Assembly: GCF_016861605.1 (NCBI RefSeq)
Contig: NZ_BOLM01000004.1
Span: 1-64,000, forward strand
Direction of reading: 5' to 3'
From: Levilactobacillus wangkuiensis
GTDB lineage: Bacteria; Bacillota; Bacilli; Lactobacillales; Lactobacillaceae
Length of the DNA: 64,000 bases
In this document: positions 35,541 to 44,220 of the stretch, piece by piece
Layout: every line of letters begins with the position of its first letter
How positions within the stretch are numbered: the stretch's first letter is position 1
Program-made: the position numbers and the translations under genes
The notes under the pieces: model-generated
Seen by the model: only the letters and a program-made list of their open reading frames with translations
Told to the model about the DNA's origin: nothing
Database searches by the model: none

Positions 35541-36587
35541 TTAGAATTTAGCTGGTAAGACGCTGACACCTTCTGGGACCATGAAGTCCTTTTGGGCCAA
35601 CGTTAACTTCCCACTCTCGGCGTCGCGACTGAACAACGAAGCGTTATCGGAGTTTTGGTTAACGACCAGCAATAAGCTTTGGTCTGACGTCCAGTTGAAG
35701 TCCCGTGGGAAGTCACCTTCCGTGGAGATCCGTTGAACCAGCGTCAACGTGCCATCATCAGCGGTGGCGAAGACAGCCAGGGAGTTGTTCCCCCGGTTTG
35801 AGACGTAAATGAACCGCCCGTCCTTGCTCATGCGAATGGCTGCGGCACCGTTGTGCGTGGTCCAGTCGGCTGGAATCGTGGAGATGATACTCTTCACAGC
35901 CAGCTTGCCGGTGGCGGCGTCGTAGCTTAACGTGGCCACGTTGCTGCTTAATTCACCAACGAGGTAAGCGACACCCTTTTTGTCATCAAAGACGATGTGC
36001 CGTGGGCCGTAGCCAGCTGGCATGTCGAGTTGACTGACGGGAGATAATTTGCCATCATCAGAAACGTCATAAACGTAAACCTTGTCGGACCCTAAGTCAC
36101 AAACGACTAAGCGGTTGTCCGGCGTCAGGTCAGCGAAGTGGGGATGGGGACCGTCAGCTTGTTCAGGCGCTGGGCCAACGGGATCCTGGTCAACGACCTT
36201 ATCCGTTTCCTTCAACGTCCCATCAGCGGCGATGGCGTAAACCGTCACAGCAGCCGTATGGTAATTGGCCGTGTAGACCAACTGCCGCGCTTCATCAACC
36301 GACACGTAGGCTGGTGAGGCACCCAATTCCAAGACCTGTTGAATGGCCCGTGGCTTTTCTTCAGATACATCATAGATGATCAACCCACCGTGGGTCGTGC
36401 CATCCGTTTCTTTTTTGTTGATGACGTACAGGCGCTTAGCTGCAGCCTTTGCGATGTAAGTCGGGCTCCCAGCTGATGCTAACCATTCGCAGTCCATTAA
36501 CTTAGGCGCTGCGGTGTCTACGGTTACCCGGTAAATCCCACGACTAATGCGCTTGGTATAAGTTCCAATGTAAAAATCTTCCGTCAT
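35541..36587 (-). CDS. pgl: 6-phosphogluconolactonase-like seven-bladed propeller (lactonase family)
   Basis: This protein of about 348 residues has the YkgB/lactonase beta-propeller. Repeated motifs such as YVSNRGNNSLAVF, DLGSDKVYVY and GPRHIVFDDK mark the blades. It hydrolyses 6-phosphogluconolactone in the pentose phosphate route. I start it at 36587 (MTEDFYIGTYT), with AAAGGGG upstream; the longer TTG start is less likely. It is monocistronic. Confidence 0.9.
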   Translation of the reverse strand: MTEDFYIGTYTKRISRGIYRVTVDTAAPKLMDCEWLASAGSPTYIAKAAAKRLYVINKKETDGTTHGGLIIYDVSEEKPRAIQQVLELGASPAYVSVDEARQLVYTANYHTAAVTVYAIAADGTLKETDKVVDQDPVGPAPEQADGPHPHFADLTPDNRLVVCDLGSDKVYVYDVSDDGKLSPVSQLDMPAGYGPRHIVFDDKKGVAYLVGELSSNVATLSYDAATGKLAVKSIISTIPADWTTHNGAAAIRMSKDGRFIYVSNRGNNSLAVFATADDGTLTLVQRISTEGDFPRDFNWTSDQSLLLVVNQNSDNASLFSRDAESGKLTLAQKDFMVPEGVSVLPAKF

Positions 36588-36876
36588 GTGTGCTGCCCCT
36601 TTCAACTTGCCAATATCACTCTTAAGTATAGCACAGCTGGCTAGTAAAGGCCGGTGAAGTCATTTTACGGGACGGAAGCGTGCGTCAGTCACCCTAGTGG
36701 TTACCAAATATCTCCGAAACTTAGTTGCAACCATCCTCTGAGATTAGTATGATGTAATGTAACCACCCGCTTAAAGAATAAGCCGTTTGACGGTCGGCTC
36801 ACACTGACCGAAACCCCTTTTCTCTAAGCCAATGCACGTACCTACAGAATGACTGCCAAGAAAGGACTCACCGCAC

Positions 36877-37326
36877 ATGTCTAGTTTCGAAGGGTATCAT
36901 CCCCTTTTGACACCGCTATTTCGTTTCGACTGGCTCACCCAATTCAAGTTAAAAAATGTGGCGGATCTCACCACTAATGACCTGGGGGCCACCGCCGACT
37001 GGGTCAACGCCACCATGCACGACACCATGGACCGTTCCGCGCTCACCTGGGGCATCGAACGGCGCCGGACCCACAAACTCATTGCCTGGGGCGGCTTCAG
37101 TGACCTCGACCTGACCGCTCATACCGGTAAAATTGGCTTCAACGGCAAGCGCGTGCCCGTCAACGAACAACAGGAAATTGTTGACCGACTGGTTCATTTC
37201 GGTCACGAAGAACTTCAACTGACGGACATGACCCTGACCAGCGCCGGCAAACTAGACGACGCCGTGCTGGCCGCTGCTGGCTTCGTGCAAACGGACGGCC
37301 AGTGGCGCTGGACGTTCCGCCGCTAA
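36877..37326 (+). CDS. GNAT-like acetyltransferase
   Basis: This 149-residue protein has GNAT-like strands (LTWGIERRRTHKLIAWGGFSDLD, then KIGFN) but the acetyl-CoA loop is not well kept. It ends with AAAGFVQTDGQWRWTFRR, the usual final strand. AAAGGA lies upstream of the ATG. The substrate is unknown. Confidence 0.7.
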   Translation: MSSFEGYHPLLTPLFRFDWLTQFKLKNVADLTTNDLGATADWVNATMHDTMDRSALTWGIERRRTHKLIAWGGFSDLDLTAHTGKIGFNGKRVPVNEQQEIVDRLVHFGHEELQLTDMTLTSAGKLDDAVLAAAGFVQTDGQWRWTFRR

Positions 37327-37340
37327 AATTAAGTGTAAAC

Positions 37341-37374
37341 AAAAGCCCATTTCTGCGCGAAATGGGCTTTTTTC
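37341..37374. terminator. Bidirectional intrinsic terminator
   Basis: AAGCCCATTT pairs with AAATGGGCTT, with A and T runs on either side. It separates the convergent GNAT and secreted-protein genes. Confidence 0.9.
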
Positions 37375-38172
37375 TTATTTCGAGGCAAAAACTAATAATC
37401 CCGTGCCACCAGTGGTGCCGGTTGGCGTGCCAATCTTACCGGCAATCTGCCACCGTTGCAGGTCCTTTTGCTGTTGGGCAGTCAGCTGCGCATCCACCGC
37501 CTGCTTGACCGCGGCCGCGTTGGTCGGGTCACTCACATGGAACCGCACCAGGTAAAGGGCACTGTAGCTAGCATTATTGGCGGTCAACAGCTGATCAAAG
37601 TCATCTTGGGAACTTGTGATCTGCTCCGTTAAAATGGGCTGATTGTCCGCTGAGGCAAAGACTTGATTGACCGCGGCCATCAGGTCACCGTCGTAGGCCG
37701 CGTGCGGGAACAACTTCATCAAATTGATGTCGGCTGGTTGGAGCCCGGCCGTCTTGGTAGCCGTTGCCCAGTTCATCGTCGCCGTCGTTGCCGCTGCGGG
37801 CGTGCTGGCCGCGGACTTCAAGTAGCCACGCCAGATCCACCCACCGTGCTGACCATCGGCGCTGTTCACGTGATAGTAAATTAAGTACTTCCCGGTAGCC
37901 ACGTCGTACAGCTTTTCATGGGCATTCGTGTACCACGTCACATCCGGTAGACTGCTGTTGTACCCATACCAGGTGCCTAAATGTTTGGAGTACCGACTAC
38001 CCTTTACGGCGGTCAGCGCGTGCCGCTTCATACTAGCACGCCAAACCAACCGAACGGACTTGGACCGACTGGCGGAATATTGAGACTTGGCCGAAGCCGT
38101 AACCGTCCCCAAGCCGCCGACCAAACTAATACCGACGCCTAACGCAATGATTCCTTTAACAAATTGTTTCAT
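37375..38172 (-). CDS. Secreted protein of unknown function
   Basis: This protein of about 265 residues has a signal peptide (core GIIALGVGISLVGGLGTVT, cleavage after ASA). The first mature 100 residues have aromatic SH3-like strands (LGTWYGYNSSLPDVTWYTN, GGWIWRGYLK) like the GW or SLAP-type wall modules of lactobacilli. The rest is alpha/beta and unrecognised. I start it at 38172, with GGGGAGG upstream. It is transcribed alone. Confidence 0.78.
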   Translation of the reverse strand: MKQFVKGIIALGVGISLVGGLGTVTASAKSQYSASRSKSVRLVWRASMKRHALTAVKGSRYSKHLGTWYGYNSSLPDVTWYTNAHEKLYDVATGKYLIYYHVNSADGQHGGWIWRGYLKSAASTPAAATTATMNWATATKTAGLQPADINLMKLFPHAAYDGDLMAAVNQVFASADNQPILTEQITSSQDDFDQLLTANNASYSALYLVRFHVSDPTNAAAVKQAVDAQLTAQQQKDLQRWQIAGKIGTPTGTTGGTGLLVFASK

Positions 38173-38368
38173 GTTCAAACCTCCCCGATTCTTCTTTTAG
38201 TTTAGGTGGGAAACGAGTTAAAGTCTACTGGATTTTTTCAATCGTTGCGCAAAATTAAGTAAACCCCGTAAGCAAAGAGGTAGCACCGAGGTCAGAAACG
38301 ATTCTTATAAGCTTCCATCGTAAGCTGTTGTCGAGTGTGAGAGCAAAATAATTCGATGAAATTTCCAA

Positions 38369-38401
38369 TAATAAAAGAGCCCTACCTATTGGCAAGGCTC
38401 C
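38369..38401 (-). terminator. Intrinsic terminator of the 38724 gene
   Basis: On the minus strand GAGCC and GGCTC enclose a 14-nt loop and are followed by TTTTATTATT. Confidence 0.6.
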
Positions 38402-38439
38402 GCTCAGTCATTCTTAAATTTACGAGCTGAAGGTTGAAA

Positions 38440-38724
38440 TTAAATACCTAAAGACTTGAAAAGATCTTCCTGATTGTGAGTGGTTGTTAACCTTTCAGTT
38501 TCATTAACAACATCATCAATTTCTTTTTGGATTTCAGGACGTACGTTAGACTGCGACCGTGTGAACGTAGATTGGTCCTCCATTCGTTTCTGTTCTCTAG
38601 TAACAAATAACAATCTAGCCGAAGCTATTCGATTTTGATCCAATGTTTTTACTCCGAATGCTTTTATAGCTTTAGCTTTCTGCGAGACATGTAATGCCAT
38701 AATTGATTTCATTTTTAGCTTCAT
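38440..38724 (-). CDS. Unidentified AT-rich small protein, 94 aa
   Basis: This basic, helical protein starts MKLKMKSIMALHVSQ and ends DLFKSLGI. It has GGGAGT before the ATG. Its codon use is visibly more AT-rich than its neighbours, which suggests later arrival or relaxed selection. No family is recognised. An LSR copy lies upstream of its start. Confidence 0.6.
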   Translation of the reverse strand: MKLKMKSIMALHVSQKAKAIKAFGVKTLDQNRIASARLLFVTREQKRMEDQSTFTRSQSNVRPEIQKEIDDVVNETERLTTTHNQEDLFKSLGI

Positions 38725-38790
38725 GAGTACTCCCTCTCACACAGATTCAATCTAAACTCCCACCAGAGCAATGGGCATGCAACTCACTGG

Positions 38791-39063
38791 ATTAAACCGA
38801 TGTTAGCCGCAGGACTGGGAAAACTGGGCCGGTCGTGGAAGTGACCAGAGGCGAGCCAAGGTGACCAGCTGTGTCGATGGTCTTAGCTGAGGTTTCTCAC
38901 TCAGCTTAGAGCATGGGACAACCTTTGAGACCGCTTCTCAGGCTCAAAGTTGAGGTGGAAGCCCGCCCTTTGGCTGGAACCGGCCCCACAGCAGGGCGCC
39001 TTGAGCGCGCCGACGGGAACGGACGCGACCAGGCCCATTTTCACCAGTCCGGAGGCGATGACT
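38791..39063 (-). repeat. LSR structured repeat, subtype A
   Basis: This is a complete copy with tail ATTAAACC. The outer stem holds a compensated change (GGACTGG with CCAGTCC). The inner stem is CAAGGTGACC../..GGGCGCCTTG. Hairpin A is CTTAGCTGAG/CTCAGCTTAG. It begins 8 nt after the stop of the amino acid permease gene, gene-sense. Confidence 0.9.
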
Positions 39064-39071
39064 ACATCCGT

Positions 39072-40661
39072 TTAATCCTCGGTGACGCGCTGGTTTAGCT
39101 CTTCGGCGATGCTGAACGACTCGCTGTAATAAGCGTCGTGCACGCCCAGGTAGTAACACCCCAGGCTTCCCAACGCCACCACCACAAAGTCCAGCGGATA
39201 TGGCAACCAGCCAACACCGCCAAACTCATGGCTCCCAACCAACGACATCACTGTCAGCCAAATCATTTCGGCCAACAACCAGCGGCTCCCTTTGAGACTC
39301 GCCCGTAACGCGCGCCAGCCAGCCGGTTGCCGCACTTCATAGTAGACGTAGAACACCAGGCCCAACGCAATCACGCCGAAGACCTCAATCGTCGTCGGCC
39401 ACTTGGCCCAGTAGATCGCCAGGCTGGCTAAAATGTAAGCCAGCGGTGCCCACCAATGCAGGCCTCGCAGGCGAAATGGCCGGACAAACTTCTTGCCCTG
39501 ATGCCGCAGCGCTGCCACCGTGACCGGTCCCGTTAAATAAGCAATCAACGTGGACGTGGAGATGACATTTGATAAGGCACTCCAGTTCCGGAAGCCTGCG
39601 ACCAGCACGACACCCAGGAACATGTCGACAATCATCGCCCGCCGTGGCGTTTGATATTTCCGATTAATTTCACCCAACCGCGTCGGCATGTGCTTGGTGC
39701 CCGTCATCGCGGCCAGCGCCCGACTCGTGGTGGCCACGAACGAGACCCCGGTCCCAAATGGCGAGACGAAGGCGTCCAGGTACAGCAACGTCGACAGCCA
39801 GCCCAGATTCAAGAGAATGGCCAGGTCGGCGAATGGTGACTGGAAGTTGACCCCCTGCCACCCGTGCGCCAGGTTGCCAGCGGGCACGGCGCCAATGAAG
39901 GCCACCTGCAGCATCGTGTAGATGACGGTGCTAATCCCAAAGGCAATCACGATGCCCCAGAGAATGTTGCGCTCCGGATGCTCGATTTCATTGCCCATAT
40001 TAATCGTCGTTTGAAAGGCATTGTAGGAGAAAATAATCCCCGCGGCGGTCGTGGCCGAGAAAATCGACGCACTACCACCTGGCATAAAGCCCGCTGTCTG
40101 GCTGAAATTGTGGGGATCAAACCCGGTCCAAATCAACACGATAATCGTCAGCGTGGGAATCAGTAATTTAAAAATTGAAATAAAACTGGTAAAACGTGTC
40201 AGTAATTTGACTGACCAAAAGTTTAACAACGTAAAGGCTAGGATGAACAAAAAGACAATGACTAACCCTTCATTGGTGATATTGCCATTTTTTAAAAATC
40301 CCCGGGTCCAGTTGGCCCATGACCACGGCCAGGACGCCATGTACTGTACGGCCGCAACGGCCTCAATCGGGATAATGGTTAAGAGCGATAACCAGTTCGC
40401 CCATCCGGCAACGAACCCCAACAAGGGCCCGTGGGAGAAGGCCGCGTACTGGCTCATCCCCCCGCTGGTCGGAAACATAGTCCCCAACTCGATATAATTC
40501 AGGGCAATCAGGCCAATGACCACGGCCCCTAAAATCCATGATAAAACTGCGGCCGGACCGGCAATCTGGGCGGCCATCCCCGCGCCAAACAGCCAACCCG
40601 AGCCAATGATGGCACTCAGCGTTAACATGACTAGCGAAAACAAACTCATCTTGCGCTTCAA
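39072..40661 (-). CDS. APC-family amino acid permease
   Basis: This 529-residue protein has about 12-14 membrane segments. The APC motif SAIIGSGWLFGAG near the N-terminus and the segment NEIEHPERNILWGI in the middle are typical. It probably exchanges or imports amino acids. The start is a TTG at 40661 with GAGGA 7 nt upstream; the family's usual basic tail (MKRKMSLFS) supports it. An LSR copy stands directly after its stop. Confidence 0.88.
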   Translation of the reverse strand: MKRKMSLFSLVMLTLSAIIGSGWLFGAGMAAQIAGPAAVLSWILGAVVIGLIALNYIELGTMFPTSGGMSQYAAFSHGPLLGFVAGWANWLSLLTIIPIEAVAAVQYMASWPWSWANWTRGFLKNGNITNEGLVIVFLFILAFTLLNFWSVKLLTRFTSFISIFKLLIPTLTIIVLIWTGFDPHNFSQTAGFMPGGSASIFSATTAAGIIFSYNAFQTTINMGNEIEHPERNILWGIVIAFGISTVIYTMLQVAFIGAVPAGNLAHGWQGVNFQSPFADLAILLNLGWLSTLLYLDAFVSPFGTGVSFVATTSRALAAMTGTKHMPTRLGEINRKYQTPRRAMIVDMFLGVVLVAGFRNWSALSNVISTSTLIAYLTGPVTVAALRHQGKKFVRPFRLRGLHWWAPLAYILASLAIYWAKWPTTIEVFGVIALGLVFYVYYEVRQPAGWRALRASLKGSRWLLAEMIWLTVMSLVGSHEFGGVGWLPYPLDFVVVALGSLGCYYLGVHDAYYSESFSIAEELNQRVTED

Positions 40662-40842
40662 GCCAAATTCCTCACTTTCAAAAAATAATCACGCAAAACA
40701 GTGCTAGGTAGCCGGTCAGACTGACCAACCCCCAAAACTAATTTTGATATGTTCGACTAATTTTACACTTGCTATCTGGCAATGCAATAAGAAAGTGCAA
40801 AGTCTTTGCTTAGAAGGCGCTGACCCATATCTCATTGCCCAA

Positions 40843-40897
40843 CAAAAACAAAACAGGCAGCGGACGTTTCCCAAAGGATAGTCGCGCTGCCTGTCGT
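40843..40897 (-). terminator. Intrinsic terminator downstream of the VIT genes
   Basis: On the minus strand ACAGGCAGCG pairs with CGCTGCCTGT and is followed by TTTGTTTTTG. It lies after the LSR copy, so the VIT transcript should contain that copy. Confidence 0.75.
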
Positions 40898-40988
40898 TAA
40901 GTTATCAGTAAAATAGCTGTCTAATAATAGAATCAATCAATACATTTCCCGCTTAAACCAGCTAGTGTCACGCGACCAATCAGCTAAT

Positions 40989-41186
40989 GGGTTAAACCCG
41001 TGTCAGCCGCAGGGCTGGTGAAAATGGGCTCAGCCGTGGGAGTTGCCTTAGCGGGTTTCCCGCTTAGGCAACTGCTATCTTTGAGACGTGTTCTTCGGCT
41101 CAAAGTAAGTCCGAAGACCGCACCTCAGGCTTCGGACGTGCGCCCACAGCGCCACGGCCCATTTTCACCAGCCCGGAGGCGATGAA
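40989..41186 (-). repeat. LSR structured repeat, subtype B (short)
   Basis: The tail GGGTTAAACCC and outer stem GGGCTGGTGAAAATGGG/CCCATTTTCACCAGCCC are complete. The inner stem is missing. Hairpin A is GTTGCCTTAGCGGG/CCCGCTTAGGCAAC, B is CTTTGAG/CTCAAAG and C is GTCCGAAG/CTTCGGAC. It begins 20 nt after the VIT gene stop. Confidence 0.9.
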
Positions 41187-41206
41187 ACCACGCCAGTTCA
41201 ACCCAT

Positions 41207-41914
41207 TTAGAAGAATTGGCCGACGTAGTAGTGGATAAACATCGTGATGATCCCCACGATTAAATTCCGAATAATAGCCGTCTTAACCAGCCCATGCCCC
41301 AGCTTAGCGCTCAGGAACCCGGTCAACGTCACCGAAATCAGCACGGCCACGATGGTTGCGGGCCACTGCGTCGCTGCCGGGAACAGGGTCATGGCTGCCA
41401 AGGGGAAGATGCCCCCCAGGCTAGCCGCGAACAATGAGGAGAATGCGGCGTCCCACGGGTTCATGTAATGGCCCAGTTGGATGTCATCCTTCACGTTGAC
41501 CACCGTCTTCAGCGCGTCCTTGGCCATTAAGTCTTGGGCAATCGCCAGCGACGTTTCAGCGGACACGCCACGGTCTTCATAAAACTGTTGCACGGCCGCC
41601 TGCTGATCGTTGTAGTTTGATTTTAACAGTGCTGCTTCCTTGGCAACTGCGGCCTTTTCCGTATCCTTTTGCGTGCTGACTGAGGCGTATTCGCCGGACG
41701 CCATGGAAAACGCACACGCCAACAGGTCCGACAACCCGGCGATAAAAATGGTGAACTGGTTCGTCGTCGCTGCCGCCACACTGAACAGTACCCCAACGAC
41801 GGTCAGAATCCCGTCGTTTGAACCCAAGACGCCGGCCCGTAAGGTGTTTAATTTTTCATCCATGGTCAGCTGTTTCTTTTGCTTCTTCGTTTTCAATTCT
41901 TGATTCGCAACCAT
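41207..41914 (-). CDS. VIT-family iron/manganese transporter
   Basis: This 235-residue protein belongs to the VIT1/CCC1 family of proton-coupled Fe/Mn exporters. Membrane segments flank the conserved GSNDGILTVVGV motif and MASGEYASVSTQKD. The cytoplasmic metal-binding helix (about 70-130) has many acidic residues. It is the second of a pair of paralogues; the first lies 28 nt upstream. Confidence 0.9.
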   Translation of the reverse strand: MVANQELKTKKQKKQLTMDEKLNTLRAGVLGSNDGILTVVGVLFSVAAATTNQFTIFIAGLSDLLACAFSMASGEYASVSTQKDTEKAAVAKEAALLKSNYNDQQAAVQQFYEDRGVSAETSLAIAQDLMAKDALKTVVNVKDDIQLGHYMNPWDAAFSSLFAASLGGIFPLAAMTLFPAATQWPATIVAVLISVTLTGFLSAKLGHGLVKTAIIRNLIVGIITMFIHYYVGQFF

Positions 41915-41942
41915 TGTGTGTAACCTCCCTTATGCCTGACGC

Positions 41943-42629
41943 TTACGCAAATAACCGGCCGATGCCGTACGTGACTAACATGGTTAAGATTCCCGCAATC
42001 ACGTTTCGCGCGGTCCCGTTACGCCGGTTGGCATTTCCCAAAACCGCCGCCACGTAGCCGGTAATTGACAACGCCACCACCACGGCCAGGAAGGTCCCGA
42101 TGATCCGCCAACTCTTAGGTAATAAGCTAATCGACACTAACGGCAAGATTGAACCGGTCGGAAATGAAATCATCGACGCGATGGCCGCGGAAAACGGATT
42201 GGTGTACTCCCCTACGTTAAAGCCAAACCGTTCCCGCACGGTCGTCTTCACGGGGTCGTCCGCCATCATTTCCTTGGTCGCCTGTTCGGCTAAGTCTGGC
42301 TGAATACCACTGGCCAGGTATTTATCCCGGACAAAGCCGTACTCACCCTCGTAGTCTTCATCCAATGCCACCGTTTGCGTTTCAATCGCCTTACGTTGCG
42401 CATCCTTTTGCGTGTTGACCGAGACGTACTCGCCCATGGCCATCGACACCGTCCCGGCAATCATGCCGGCAATCCCGGAAATAAAGATGGCGTAACTGCT
42501 GGTCGCCGCGCCGGCCACCCCTACAACAATCCCGGCTACTGACAGGATGCCGTCGTTGGCGCCCATGACGCTCGCCCGTAACACGTTGATCCGTTGCGCC
42601 AAGGTTGCTGGCTTCTTTGCTTTCTTCAT
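41943..42629 (-). CDS. VIT-family iron/manganese transporter
   Basis: This paralogue of the next gene has about 228 residues with GANDGILSVAGIVVG and MAMGEYVSVNTQKDAQ. I start it at 42629 (MKKAKKPATLAQ), after GGGGGCGG; the upstream ATG has no ribosome site. The two VIT genes form an operon divergent from a Fur-family regulator, which may control them. Confidence 0.88.
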   Translation of the reverse strand: MKKAKKPATLAQRINVLRASVMGANDGILSVAGIVVGVAGAATSSYAIFISGIAGMIAGTVSMAMGEYVSVNTQKDAQRKAIETQTVALDEDYEGEYGFVRDKYLASGIQPDLAEQATKEMMADDPVKTTVRERFGFNVGEYTNPFSAAIASMISFPTGSILPLVSISLLPKSWRIIGTFLAVVVALSITGYVAAVLGNANRRNGTARNVIAGILTMLVTYGIGRLFA

Positions 42630-43004
42630 CGTATCCGCCCCCAGATAGTTTTTAACACTCATGTTTCATTTTAACACTAACAGAAATAAAAGTTTGGGAT
42701 AGCTAACACTTTCCGCTAGATTAGAATCGTTATTAACTGTAACCAAAATCCATTGTACTCACCTAACTAGAAAATGTAAACTTAAATTGGCCATTTTCTT
42801 AAAATAAATACGATTCATTCTAAATAAGGCTTTTTACTGGAACTCCTGGCTAAATGTGGTTTAATAGAGTCAAACTAGATTGATTCCAAAAAAGGATTTA
42901 CTGTTTCTATGGAAGATGGTTATAATGGTCAGGTCGAGTTTTTTCGGGGTGAACAGGCCCCCGACCTGCCTAACTGGCTTATCACATATAAGGAGGGACT
43001 ACCC

Positions 43005-43493
43005 TTGGCTGGTCAGCAACAGCTTTTAACGCACGCATTACAAACTTTAAAAGAACACCACGTCCGGGTCACCCCGCAGCGGCAGGTCATCTTGACCTAC
43101 CTCGTGACCCATCACAATCACCCGTCCGTCGACACGATTTTCAGTGCCCTAGCGACCGAGCTACCGAACCTTAGCATGGCGACCGTCTACAACACCTTAA
43201 ACCTATTGGTGGACCTGGGGATCGTCATTGAATTGCCAAATGACAACGGCGGGATTCGCTACGACTTCTACGGACGGCCACACTACCACGTCATCTGTGA
43301 AAATTGCGGTAAGATCACCGACGTCTTCACGCCCGACTTTTCTAAAATTGAAAACGAGCTGAATCAACAGGCCAGCGAGCAAACCGGCTACCTCGTGACG
43401 AGCAATCACGTGGAGGTTTACGGGTTGTGCCCCGAGTGCCAGCAGAAGCTTCACATCGATCCGCAACGTCAGACCTGGGCGCAACAGAAATAG
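43005..43493 (+). CDS. Fur/PerR-family metal-dependent regulator
   Basis: This regulator has about 162 residues. The DNA-binding domain contains TPQRQVILTYLVTHHNHPSVDTIF and SMATVYNTLNLL. The metal-binding part has HYHVICENCGKITDV and a C-terminal CPEC, so both CxxC zinc sites are present. I start it at the TTG at 43005, as AAGGAGG lies just upstream; the longer frame has no support. It is divergent from the VIT metal transporters. Its stop codon lies inside the outer stem of an LSR copy. Confidence 0.88.
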   Translation: MAGQQQLLTHALQTLKEHHVRVTPQRQVILTYLVTHHNHPSVDTIFSALATELPNLSMATVYNTLNLLVDLGIVIELPNDNGGIRYDFYGRPHYHVICENCGKITDVFTPDFSKIENELNQQASEQTGYLVTSNHVEVYGLCPECQQKLHIDPQRQTWAQQK

Positions 43494-43717
43494 GCCTTGA
43501 CCTTGTGTTTGGGGTTCGTTCCCGGCGGTGGGCTCAAACTGCCCTGCTGTGGGGTCGGTTCCAGCCTGTGGTGCGGGCTTACACCTCAACTTTGAGCCAC
43601 AAATCGGTCTCAAAGCTTGCCCCGTGGTCTAAGCTGAGAAAGTACCTCAGCCAAGACCACCGACACAGCTGGGCAGTTTGGCCCACCTCTGGTTACTGAC
43701 ACTGGCCAGGCTATTTC
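43487..43717 (+). repeat. LSR structured repeat, subtype A, new outer stem
   Basis: The core is standard: inner stem GGGCTCAAACTGCCC/GGGCAGTTTGGCCC, hairpins C, B and A (CTAAGCTGAG/CTCAGCCAAG). The outer stem is not the usual sequence. GAAATAGGCC, which includes the fur stop codon, pairs with GGCCAGGCTATTTC beyond the core, so the stem is rebuilt from local sequence. Confidence 0.85.
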
Positions 43718-43805
43718 TATCGGGCTCCGTGTCGTGTGATTTCGTTCTACTGAGTTTGATTCTATACAAGATTAAATCAACTTATACAATTACCGATGAT
43801 GACTT

Positions 43806-43838
43806 AGCCCAGGCTTCTTGTGCCTAGGCTTTTTATTT
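43806..43838 (+). terminator. Intrinsic terminator after the fur gene and LSR copy
   Basis: AGCCCAGGC pairs with GCCTAGGCT and is followed by TTTTATTT. The fur transcript should carry the LSR copy. Confidence 0.75.
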
Positions 43839-43839
43839 G

Positions 43840-44210
43840 GTCGACCATTTTGATTGCGTGCTACGGCGCCTAGGGGTACCGGATTCTGGGAGCCCGCCTT
43901 TAGCTTGTTAGCCCTTTCAACCGTTGACTTTGCTAACTTTCACAATCATTTTCATAGAAAGCGTCCGCAGGCCCGGTGTGGCAATGTTACAGCCACATTA
44001 CAGGTGACGCTAAGTTTTAATCTATTTGCAAACACCCCGAACAAACGCCGCCACCGTCGATATAAGCCGCGTAATATTACGCATAAAGCCCCGTCTGACG
44101 GTTGTCGTGGCCGCTGATAATGTATATAGTTGATAACGAATATTAAGCAATAACGACTGAGCAACCGGGGAAACCGGTTGTCGTAAAAAATAACGACGAA
44201 AGATTTGAGG
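43840..44210. other. Intergenic region with 14-bp palindrome
   Basis: About 370 nt without a credible gene. It holds the perfect palindrome GCGTAATATTACGC at 44069-44082 and the likely promoter of the amidase gene. I see nothing else. Confidence 0.4.
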
Positions 44211-44220
44211 GATGATCACG

